From Apoderus coryli (Eukaryota > Arthropoda > Insecta > Coleoptera > Attelabidae), in contig OU452210.1 of NCBI GenBank assembly GCA_911728435.2, forward strand, positions 2,170,001-2,234,000: a stretch of 64,000 bases of DNA, given 5' to 3'. Made by a program: the position numbers and the translations under genes. The notes beneath the pieces are model-generated. The model was not told the DNA's origin and did not search any database. It saw only the letters and a program-made list of their open reading frames with translations. Positions 31,641-42,902 of this stretch are shown one piece after another (the stretch's first letter is position 1; the number at the start of each line of letters is the position of its first letter).

Positions 31641-33420
31641 CAGCTACTGAATGGTGAGGATGTGACATTTAGTTCGGGTACGTCAAGTTCAATTGGTGAA
31701 AAATTACTATAGCCAACAGATGCAGGGTCAGCAACAGAAAACAATATATCGACAACCACACAAAAACTGCCGTCACCCTGCAATTCAAATAGTAATAATT
31801 CATCACCAACTCACTCCAACTTAGTTCATAATACTTTAACAACAATATGCCGAAGTGTACCACCAGTGTGTGTCACAGTTTGTCATTGTTTATTATTAGA
31901 GACTACCTGCTAGTTTCCGTGTTGGTTTAATTTAAACTTATTTGTAAATACAGGAAATTGTTTCTTTCCGTTACCGTTCCCTAGCCAGATATTTATGAAG
32001 ACAATCTAAGGAGTGATGCAATATTTTAATATTAATATAGTTATAATGGATAACAGATTCGTACTGAGGAAGGTTGTACTTAATATATAATTTGTATGTG
32101 TATTATTGTCATCTACAACAAAATTTTGTTGACTGTTAAAGTAGTAAACAAATTATTTATCTGTGTTTTTGTCGAAAGTGCTTCCTTTTATTTTATTTTT
32201 TCTTGTATTAAATTAGATCTACGTAACTTTTTTGAGCACAGTTTATGTACATAAAAACTGTATTGTAAATAAGCATTTTTGACGGTAACAAAATTAATTA
32301 AAACTTGCCTTAATTAATATTTTTTCACTACAAATTTTTATTTATTAGACTGGTGCTCATTTAAATAGAATAGTGAATTAAACTACTTATTGACAAAAAA
32401 AGCAATAATATTTATTCCTGTTATTTCTTGCAAATAATGTTGAATCAATAATATTTGGTATAGTGTTCATATGTATAGCATGATTTTATATTTATTCTTT
32501 TAGTTGTACTACAATAATAAAAATACAAAATACAATTTCATCATTCTCAGATTCATTCCTAAAATAAACTACTTTACTAACTCATAGGTCATAAACTTAT
32601 TCCCACGCAGTTCATTTTGGAAACAAGTAGTTATCTGAAGACAGGTCTGGACATGTGAGTGACTAAATATCGAAGCTTTCATCATTTTCCATATTCTTTT
32701 TCCTTGATAGCCTATTTTAACTGGTTCAAGATTAAAAGATTTGTACCTCTCTATACAACAGAGGTATGTTTCTCATAAGATAGAGTACTTATATATCGAG
32801 GTTTTTGAAGGAAGAAGAAATTGAATCAAGAATAATTCCTGTGTTTTATTAATTAACCATATTCTACATTTTACGCCTGCTGAAGCTTATATCGACAGGC
32901 ACTACTAAGAAAATTGTCTGATGTCTGATGAGATCGAAGCATTCCAACCACTGCTTTAAAAATATAAATATTACAACACTGCTATTTAAAAAATTTCAGG
33001 AATAAAAGTTATTGTTTAAGTTATTGACTCATTTGTATAAATTAACAGAACTAAACTATTTTTCCGTTTCCTAAAGAAATATACTATAGCGAATGTATAC
33101 TAATATTTTAACTTATACGAGATACGATTTTATGTGCAATTATTTACTGTTTCAACTATGGCAAGTAAGATTTTATTATTTGTGATCATGAAAGTTTTGT
33201 ATTAATAAGTATGTTATAAAGGTGAGAAAATAGGAACGGAATTTCGAAAAAGCTCTGAATGTATGTATTTCGGTAATTTATAATTAACAAGACATTCGTG
33301 TAAGCAATGTAACGCAATTAATGTAAAATTTTAAGTTATTAATTTCACGCAGAACGACATAATATACAGATCATTCCGCGCCGTGTTCTGTTCAGCCGTT
33401 AATTACACTTTGAATTTTTC
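31641..33420. other. ABHD17 3' UTR and spacer
   Basis: No coding region is supported. The ABHD17 3' UTR must begin here; several AATAAA-like strings (for example near 32514 and 32560) are possible ends and I cannot choose between them. Confidence 0.4.
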
Positions 33421-33690
33421 ATAAATGTTACATAATTGGTATGGAAAATAATTGAATACATAAATTGCAGTACAATCAATGGTACTATTGTATTAAAAAT
33501 AAAACATAAATCTTTTAACACTCTACGCTGGGCGAGAGTATCTAAATTTAACATCTCCCTTATGTCCGATCTATGGTACTATGTAATTTGTATCCTTAGT
33601 CTGAATGCAGCATATCGCAAAAACCTATCCTTAATTCTCTCGACCACACTGACGCATCTCTGATAATAAGGCGACCGTACTACGCTACGT
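33420..33690 (-). pseudogene. LINE reverse transcriptase C-terminal scrap
   Basis: Minus-strand frames give D-R-F-L-R-Y-A-A-F-R-L and then D-I-R-E-M-L-N-L-D-T-L-A-Q-R-R-V-L, the end of ORF2 in Jockey/CR1-like LINEs. There is a stop between the two pieces. Confidence 0.6.
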
Positions 33691-33736
33691 ATTGACAAGA
33701 CTCGCATACAATAGTACAATTTAATGCGATTTTGCG

Positions 33737-34024
33737 TTAGGTGATTTTTTTCCTTCCGCTAGTACACAGAAAAGTATCCCAATTACTTTTGTCTTTTTCA
33801 AGGTCCAATATTATCGAGCAAATGGTCATGAGTGATTTTTGAGTACCGTATTTACTGTGTTTTCCCTCCAAGTCATAGTCGCTTGCGTTTGCTTCACTTG
33901 CATTTTTCAAAATGGTGATTGACTCGCCACTAATTTCCATTGCAGTGTTTTTACAGGAAGCATCATGGCTGGTTATATCTTGAAAATTAGGAGAACATGC
34001 AAATTCACCTAGAATAGATCGCAT
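33737..34024 (-). CDS. Unrecognised 95-residue open frame
   Basis: The frame starts at a true ATG (M-R-S-I-L-G-E-F) and is rich in charged and polar residues, with L-D-L-E-K-D-K-S-N-W near the C-terminus. I do not recognise any family. It lies just upstream, on the same strand, of a LINE scrap and could be transposon-derived. Confidence 0.25.
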   Translation of the reverse strand: MRSILGEFACSPNFQDITSHDASCKNTAMEISGESITILKNASEANASDYDLEGKHSKYGTQKSLMTICSIILDLEKDKSNWDTFLCTSGRKKIT

Positions 34025-34029
34025 ATTAA

Positions 34030-35180
34030 ACGTGAGAATTTTTAAGATACCTTCAGTTGTTCATTTCTGTACCTACTCCACTTTGTTTATACTTGAACAA
34101 CAAGTTTATGTTTGAAGCTTCATTGCTCATATCTGTGGGCCAAAAAACTATTTAAAAACCCAGTCAAACAGTAAAGCGCATGCTAATGCGCATTGCGTAA
34201 CTTATAACAAAATATAAGCGATTAGTAATGTCGGTACAAATTATTAGCAATAACCAATCAGCGCTCGATGACTTTAAAGGCCTATTGCTAATCCGTTGTA
34301 CGGTTTGCCCAAATGCGCCCGGGTATATCGCAATTAGTATTGTTCGGTCCGGACTGATAGAAGAGTACAATTTCTTTTAACTTTGATTGTATTGTTCTGT
34401 GAAATCCACACTCGATATTATATCGTTAGCTGATGATGGTTAGACGCTAGATTATTATAACAACAATTTGACGTTAAATCAAATCGAATGTGCACAGATC
34501 CTTGCAAATTACACATTATTTATATTACTACACGGATTAAAATAAAATGTTGAAACCTTCCCTTAACTTTTAAGTGTACGCATATATTTCTAATTAAATA
34601 GAAAATCTAATTATGAAGTTTTCGATACACAACCAGATCTCGAGTGTTAATATCACCCGTGACCACAAAACCACGTCACTTGCTTTCTTGGATTTTTAGA
34701 TGTAAGTACACTATATATATTGTTTTAAAAATTTGAGCATATTAAAACTTTAAAAAAAATAGCGTTTATTTTTGCGCGCACCCTGTATTATAAAAATGAT
34801 CTGTCATTATCTGCGTGAACAAAGTAATTAATTCTAATGTGAGTTTCCAAATTCGACTTATAAGAACAATTACAGGTTTCAAATCCATAATGATATTTAT
34901 TTAACGAGCTTACAATCAGAAATGAATTTTTATAATAACAATGTGCATAATCCAAAATTAATATATCTAATATTAAGTGTTATTATTAATATAGTTGCTT
35001 TTATGCCTATGTAACTTGGGCAGCTTTTTTTAAAAGAAATTCTGAAAATTTCTTTTTTTTTGTTAACTGAACTAACTGTCCTATCCTAATTTATTTATAA
35101 TAAATAAAACATCTGCAGTCTGCGCCTATGTAGAATTTAAAATATTTTACGGATGAAAAGGCTCAAGTTTCGTCTTTTTT
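34030..35180. other. Spacer, partly less AT-rich
   Basis: No supported gene. A short patch at 34250-34360 is richer in GC and CG dinucleotides than its surroundings. Confidence 0.35.
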
Positions 35181-35182
35181 TA

Positions 35183-36193
35183 GAGGGTAAAGTAAGGTAT
35201 ATTCGTGATAATTTTCGTTTTTTCGTTGGAGAGTAATGGAAATAACATGCGTTGTTGCTTCAATTGTGAGGGACTAACACCCGATCGTTATTGAGATTTA
35301 TGTATTTTTTTATGAGGAAACTTAGAAAATTACTTAAATAAACTTTCAAATGACTAGTCAAGGAAAGGTAATTTCGTGACTAGGATATGTAATTTCGTGA
35401 TATGGGGTAGGTTTATTCGTGATACTACAATTAATGCTAAAAATTGGTAGATAAGATTTTATTAACAGTTACATTGTATCATTGACGCATAACATCTTAT
35501 TCTGAGTCACCACTGGTATTTCCAGTGCATGGATTGCACATTAAAACAATTTCTTTGTCAAATGCTTGACATTTTAGGTGATATCGTACCAAACAGTAGT
35601 AACATTGTATCCACTGTGCTCCATTTTTTTTTTCTTAAAATCTAATATGCAATAACTTTACCTTTAGTTTAGGATTGTAGTCTATTATAAACATAACATT
35701 ATCTAAAAATATGGAATAATTTTACTGCACACAAAAAAAGATATTTAACATTGAATAACCCTTGTATTTTTAATGTCTTCAACGCATGAAAAATATTGTA
35801 ACAAACAAGCTCCACGGAATAAGCACTTACGGTAAAATTAAGTCAAAATTTGTTAATTATTGTGTACACGAAGATTCCTCATCTAAAATACTATAGATTA
35901 ATGTAAATTTCATTATCTCAGCTTTCAATTATTCCTGTTAATTCTGGAGATCCCTTCCCATTTGCAAAACCCGCCAAAAATCACAACGTAATAAGCACCA
36001 CATGTAAACAAAGTTTTCTAATGCCTGGACTATTCGTGATATAGAAACTCGACAGGTTGCATCATCTAGTACGAACATACACTTACTACTATCCGAGATG
36101 TCATCCATCTAAAGCAAAACGTAACTAGCTGAGAAATTTTCATGATTCTATCACGAACTTACCTATATCACGAACATACCTTACTTTACCCTA
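35183..36193. mobile_element. Non-autonomous TIR element with TA target
   Basis: Ends are AGGGTAAAGTAAGGTAT and its complement, flanked by TA on both sides (35181-35182, 36194-36195). TTCGTGATA occurs repeatedly near both ends (about 35203, 35393, 35415 and 36027 on the plus strand; TATCACGAA near 36149 and 36167), which resembles clustered subterminal transposase-binding sites. No coding frame. TA targets point to Tc1/mariner/pogo-type mobilisation. Confidence 0.75.
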
Positions 36194-36199
36194 TATAAC

Positions 36200-39100
36200 A
36201 CTTTCCACCTATTGATTTTATATGCGATGAGGACATTTCTTCAGCTCTAAATACATACATACACTAAACGAAGACAAAACGTTGTGCATCGAGAGTTTCC
36301 CAAGAATACCGATATAGACAACCAAAGGTATATAGATCCAGCAAAATAAACTAGTGTCCAGAACTTATCCGCTCTAATGTCCCCCAATGAGCATTGCATC
36401 CCATTCCAAGCTTGACACTAAAAATTTTCTTATTCGCATTGCTTATTATGTTGGATCGTGTCATTAGTTTCAAATTATGGTTATTTTTGAGTTGGGGAAA
36501 ATTCGACCAATGGAAGTTAAAATTCATAGTAAACATACATAAACATACTAACTTGTGAAAAAAAAAATGCAGTGTATAATTAAATTGACTTAATATTTGT
36601 AATTTTAATTCTAAGCTTGTGGTTTTAATATTTATATACATATTGCTAACAATTGTTAGCATATATAAATATAACATATTTATTTACAATATGAGACAAA
36701 ATCTCGAGAAAACAACAGTTGAAATATCTATCTATCTATTCAGGATATCAAAAAAAAAAACAGAAATTATCTCTACCTCCCGGGAGGAATGCATCATCTT
36801 TCCAAACACCCTGTATCGAGGAAAATATGAACTACCTATCTATATAAATTGAAGTGATATTAATGAACAAATATTGTATCGAATTCACCAAAAAAAATAT
36901 AGAATAGATTTTAGCTATCCTAATAAATTTTTAACGGTGTAACAAGTTAAACTGGTAAAACTGAATATCTTAACATACGCAAAACGTTAGCTCTAATTAG
37001 TTTTTTTAATTTAATTATTATTTACCGAAATTCAGAGATTTTTTGTTTCCTTACTGATATAAGATACCGATGAAATATGTGTGCATAAATAGTAATAGAT
37101 TATGATGCACATATTTGTATATTTTTTCCAGAAAATAATTTTTCACACTTTTGTACAATATTTAGATGGTCAATAATAACAAAAAATAGTGTAGTAACAT
37201 TTGAAATATATTTTGAAAGATTCTGTAAGTATGACAAATTAACTGAAATGTTTCCTCTGTGGGTTGAATGAAAGAAAATAAGACTACCTAGAGTGTTCTT
37301 TAAATAAATTACTATGTATAAATTAGACGAATGCAATAATGTACTCAGGTATATGATTTCGTTAAATGGTCGTCTGCATATCAGATGTCAAATTGTCCTT
37401 ATTCTTAAATTTAACCCATTTTTATTTTAATTTAAAAACACATTAGTTTACAAATAAAATTACATGTTACAAACTATAATCTAAACAAGATTATTTTTCT
37501 CTATTGACATTTTAAAATGGTCACTAAAAGTGAATTATTGTTAAAAATAACATCAATAAAAAAAATTGATTGTTTTAAACCGAAACGTTGTTATAAAATA
37601 TGCACTTTATTCATTTATAAACTAATGTTATTTCAACGAACCTACACCCTAAGAAAAAAGTAAAGTCTGTAAGAACTTATATATTCGAGTGATTTTGCAC
37701 CACTTGAATTTTTAACTTCCATATCGTTAACTAAAAATATCTGGTATAGCATAGAATATTATTTGATTTTACTTATTCACATTATATACACCATTCTTTT
37801 ATCGTGTTAGCCCGAACACTTTCTGGCAGGCTTCCCGCATGAGTGTGCAAGATTTGTCAGGGGTCCTCTCTATACGTCCTCTATTGTTTTGGTACCACAA
37901 GAGTTGCTACTTTTTAAGGTTTTTAGCACAGTGATCAATAATACGGTTTCCTTTTATCTATGCAGGTACAGTTTTACTGTTGGTTGTATAGTAGCGTGGG
38001 TGTAGGTACTGCGTATGTCTGGCTTTATATGCAAAGTCAATTGTTCCATCAGGGAGGCAGATATAGCCTTTTCCATAATATTCTAGTTTTCAGGGTTGGG
38101 TTATGTTATACTAAACTGAAAATAGTATCTTCTTCTCAAGAACTTTTGCCGTGACCAATACCGGAACTTTCAGCTTTGTTAAAATATCATTGTCTTAATT
38201 TAAACTTAACTTGCAAGACTTGTACATGGGAAATACATCGTGCTCTGATGTCTTTAATTGAAGATAATTCGTGAAGTAGTTCTGGGTATCTTAATTGGTC
38301 AGTCCACCAGTTCAGTAATTTGACAGTCCTGCGCTCAATTCCCAGCGAAGTACCAATATTTTTTAATAACTAAAACTAATAAAATGTGTGTCTTAAAATT
38401 TAGCCCTATGCATTGTATATATAGGAATTTTTGGTATCAACTTTATTCAAGTTTTCATCATATTCTATAGTTAGCAGAATGCGCATCTCAATGATTTGTG
38501 TCCAATGATTACTTCCGCACTTTGCACGTTCTGATTGAAATTAGATATCCTTTGAGCGTGGCAAGGGTTATTTTTTTCTTTCCCTTTGCCTTAGTGGCAG
38601 TTGATGTCAAACATACTCTTTAGGTTTCAGCTTGATCTTGCTGGTCATTTAAGTTCGGTTGAAACCTGGCTTCTTCAGTTCATTATTATATTCTGTGAGG
38701 GAATGTTTACGAAATTTCTCTATGTCCCTTGTATTTTTGGTTAGGGTAGTCAAATACTTCCGGCGCTACCTACTTCACAATTTCCCGGACTTTTGCTTTG
38801 AAACCACAAAATAACTCCTAAAAATGGCACTGATGTAGATACCACTGTAGTCTAGAAAGTAGATTTCACTATTTACATAAAGTGTGGCGTCTTATATTTT
38901 CTCTTTTTTTGCCGAGATCATTGTATTCAGGAGTATCTCCTTTGGTTGTACTCCAATGTCCGTCAGGAGCTTCCGCCTATTATTAATGAGTGTCAAGATA
39001 TATAAGATGCATTCCTCTAATTTATCAGAATCTTAATAGGAACAACAAAACAGCAATACAATAAAACTAACTCTAAATTTAATTAGGAGAACATTGGAAA

Positions 39101-39990
39101 TAGGTACCTATACAGAAATTTTATTTATTTTATTAGAGGACAATATATTAATATTTTATTTATTTTTAGTTTTGAATATTTTCCAATGTGATACCATCAA
39201 TAAACTATTTTTGGTGTACATTTTACACGTGTTTTCTTGCCTTATGGAGGCAGATGATCCATACTTATTCTACTAAAAAAAATGTAACTAACTTCAATAT
39301 ATTCAATGTTATTATAATTTTCTTAATTCTTAAAAAAATAATGCTGTGCTGATTTTATAGTATATTGCAAATGTCGGTTTTGCTTTTATATAATATTCTA
39401 AATTAAATTAATAAGATCTTAAAGAAACGTTTTAAGCAACATGAAAAAATTAGCATAATTAATATTTTTGTGTGATGTACATATGGTTGTCAAAATGTTT
39501 AAGTGAATTATTATTTTCTTTATTTTATGATTATATTTACCCTACATATCAGTTTAAGTATGTGCATTTAAATTCATTTGTTTTTTCATCCCAAGTATCG
39601 TTAAACATAAGTTTCAGCTGATGCCTTTTTTATATTAAGAGAAAAAAAAAACAAATATTTGAAATATACAAAACCATTTTAAAAAAATTGTTTTATTTGT
39701 ATACCTAACTGATTATTACCCATTCACAGTCCACGCAGAATCAGGTATGTCTGAAGTGATCGTCATGTTTTTAAAGTAACATGTTTTTTATCAATAATTA
39801 ATTTCATAGTCGAAAACTCATTAAAAAAAACTTTCCCGCCAAATCCATGGCACATGAATTCCTCTTGTGTGGGAGAAATGCAGACAATTTAAGTCAGCTG
39901 CACGTACCTACTTGTATATGTTACTCATTCTAAAGCGCTGGCTCATTTTCATAACGAACTTTGTTCTGTGAAAATTAATTGTGTTTTAGC
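36200..39990. other. Gene-poor stretch with coding-like scraps
   Basis: No gene supported. Minus-strand translation of about 38960-39010 (L-I-N-N-R-R-K-L-L-T-D-I-G) and 38330-38260 (L-G-I-E-R-R-T-V-K-L-L-N-W-W) looks like degraded protein code, probably retroelement, but too short to assign. Microsatellite-like TATC repeats sit near 36730. Confidence 0.4.
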
Positions 39991-39996
39991 CGAAGT

Positions 39997-40022
39997 CAAA
40001 GATTAATGTACATTAATCTTTG
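39997..40022. repeat. 26-bp palindrome, copy 3
   Basis: CAAAGATTAAT and ATTAATCTTTG around the 4-base centre GTAC; the same core as at 9503-9528, 30 kb away and outside any element I can define. Confidence 0.6.
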
Positions 40023-40304
40023 CCGAGGTTTTAACTAAGGTATTTTTATATATATGTTACGTGTAAAGTTAGATAAGCTTGTAAACCTAGGTTTACCCGG
40101 GTAAACTGCGTAATACGCAAGACTCTTGGGTAAAGTCCAAAATATATTTGGAATTGTACACGTTTCGGGCTTTACACGGGTAAAATAAATGACAAGGCCA
40201 TTAATGTTTGAAAAACATATTTTATTCAAAAAACACATTTTACAAATAAAAATTAGAATTCTAAAACTGTATTCCCTTAAAGGTAATCTACTCACGAGTG
40301 CTTA

Positions 40305-40800
40305 TTTGTTCAAACAAGACAGCAAGCTGCTGTGACATTTCGAGTTGCAAAGATTTCCAATAGCTTTACATTTATTGGTCATGCATTTAGTTTTACAGTT
40401 ATATCGTTTATAACCTTGACATCCTAAAAAGGATTGTTCGTTTGCAAGCTGACGTAAGCTCTTCTTTTTGGTTCCTGGAAAACATTTCCTCTATTGGTCC
40501 TTTCTCGTTTGCTAGCTTATAAAAATCGTTATCGGTTTCCTCGATAACCGTCATGAGAATGCTTTAAAATCGCCCCTCCCTCGATCAACGTCTGGAATTT
40601 TCACTCTCACTGTATCGCCAACAGAACATGGAGGGAACTTCGATTTAGATAAAGCTTTCATCTTCTTGATTTTCTAAATTTATTTTGCGTCACTTCTGTT
40701 TGACTGAATATTTGTTTGGCACAAGCAAAGTTCACACCTTATATTACCTTATGTACTTGGCTTATCACATTCTGCACATTTGGTATCATTTTCTGAAGTT
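40305..40800 (-). pseudogene. KRBA2-like integrase C-terminal remnant
   Basis: Minus-strand frames read K-C-A-E-C-D-K near 40780, then K-F-P-P-C-S-V-G-D-T-V-R-V-K-I-P-D-V-D-R-G-R near 40640-40575, and after shifts L-G-C-Q-G-Y-K-R-Y-N-C-K-T-K-C with N-K-C-K-A-I and C-N-S-K-C-H near 40440-40320. The P-x-V-D-R-G-R block and the Cys-rich G-Q-G tail are the end of KRAB-A-domain-containing-protein-2-like integrases (transposon-derived proteins frequent in insects). Several stops and frame changes show it is dead; the integrase core is absent. Confidence 0.6.
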
Positions 40801-40809
40801 TCTATATTA

Positions 40810-41383
40810 GGGAGTTAAGGCAAAGCCAGTGACGTATACGTAAACGTATCTTTTGACATCTACGCATGCGCTCTTTAAATTTATGATACGTTTAACGATA
40901 CGAAGGCCGTAAACATATGTACCTCTACGCGTATCGTATACTTAAACGTATTGAACCGATTGTTGTCGGAATTACATGAACTTGTACGAATATCTAGAAT
41001 AGAACATTAAAAACTCAATCTAAATTGAAAATTAAGCTAAGCTATTTTACAATAAATACTTTATTATTATTATTAGTAGTAGTAGTTTATTTTGTAACAA
41101 TTATAAACATTTTTCTGTTATTGTTTATACATATACATAATAAAATATATATGTATTTGGTTAATAATTAAAAAAACAATAATATTAACAACATAGTTAA
41201 TGGAAGTAGAAAAATCTAAAATAGTCTTTTTCTCAAGTAAAGTGTTATCTCTACCTTCCGCATATACGATACGTATTGGATGGCACCTTAACTCTATTTT
41301 GAATGACTCTAGTGTAAACATAACCAAAATCTCACGTTTACGTATGGAGATACGTATACGTCCTTGGTTTTGCCTTAACTCCC
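40810..41383. mobile_element. TIR element with TATTA duplication
   Basis: Ends GGGAGTTAAGGCAAAGCCA and, reversed, GGGAGTTAAGGCAAAACCA continue into ACGTATACGT motifs. TATTA stands on both sides (40805-40809, 41384-41388). The interior is full of ACGTATACGTAAACGTA-like repeats, and there is no open frame. The length is 574 bp. Confidence 0.75.
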
Positions 41384-41388
41384 TATTA

Positions 41389-42902
41389 TTGGCATTTTCT
41401 TTATAATTATTGTCGACGTCTTCCACCTTCAGTAATATCTTCTTGCGGATTGTCTATTTGTGGGCCACTATGCATAGACTTCAATCATATGGATTATTGG
41501 AAAACATCGATAATGTATTAACGTTTCAATTTCCGATATTCCTGGTCGATAAACATGTTTTTTCCGACATTTCAGATTATTTCGCCACATGGCCCTGAAC
41601 ACCTACAATATTACTTATAATATTATGTAAGAATATGGACAAGTAAAAATTGGAATACCATTTTTTTTTACATTAAATTAGGAAAACTAAACTGCAATAC
41701 AAACGTATTGGTTTTAATTTTATTAGACTATAAGAGGAATAAATAACTGATACCGGTACGGAAGATACTGTTTTTTTAATGTTCTGTAAGATTCAGAGAT
41801 CAAAAATTATCGATAATAATCAAAAGTTTTTAAAAACTATCGCTAGTACTTGTTTTCAAAACCCAGTCCTTTTACATTCATTCATTTCAGTTAAGTGACA
41901 AATTAACCTCAAAATGTTTTGAGTTTTGAAGCTTTTGGTGAGGTGATTGTACGAGGGTTGTGACGTCAGCGGCGACCGGAGCTCTGTGGCCACTAGTTTT
42001 GCGCAAATTTAGTTTATCGTTTATTGCTTTTGAGATTAGCGTTTTCGTTTTATAAAGGACAGTTTCATAATACTAGGTACAAAACTACTACAAAACATAT
42101 TTTTACCGAGAAAACACCCTTATTGAGATACTTGGATATGTAATGCAAAATTTTATGAAATTGCTAAATATTTTTAATGCAAAAACTTTTTACAAGAATA
42201 TTTTTTAAGGCATCAAAAATACATTATATTTTTCTGAATAGAACGTTTTGTAAGATATTCCGCAAAACAAAACATGGGTAAAGTTTGTAACTCCCTAAAC
42301 ATACATTTAAAATTATTGTAATAAATTAGAACTGGAATATTGCCTTTTATTGTAACACTTAAATACATAAATAAAAATTATTAATATATATAATATTTAA
42401 ATAAAAGCTAACAGAAAGGAGATCCATAATGCCCATAGATAAATGTTTATAACTGTAAATAATGCAAGCCGGTCGCCGGTGACGTAGATTGCTTGCGGTG
42501 GGTCAAGATCAATTGAGGCAATCTATTTCGTTAATACGCCTTGGATAATAGTAATTTGGACCTTTGACTAAAAAAGATTTGGACAGTGACAAAAGTGCAA
42601 GTGAGGTAGGTGAGTGGCAGGTGCCAGTTGATGTAAAATGTAGCGGATAAGTTGTTATCGTCATAACGTCTCATCTCACATCTCATATTTAATCTGTCAA
42701 TTATCAAGTGTCAACCGAAATCGCCATGCTGTGTGTTGTTATGTCAATTTTTGTTTATTTATGTTAAAATTCTTGATTTTTATTAATGAATTAATATAAT
42801 ATGTAATTAAATCAAACGTGAAATAAAATTTGGCTAGTACTTAATTATGTTTACATGTATGGGATTCCTGATAATTGGTGGGCAGTAACATGAAATCTGA
42901 AG
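41389..42902. other. Region upstream of CACHD1
   Basis: No coding sequence. It should contain the CACHD1 promoter and 5' UTR; the stretch 42560-42740 is the least AT-rich part, but no core promoter motif is convincing. Confidence 0.4.

Noticed and set aside
36351..36677. 108-residue minus-strand frame
   Set aside because: Composition is AT-driven, with hydrophobic runs and no motif, so I treat it as chance.
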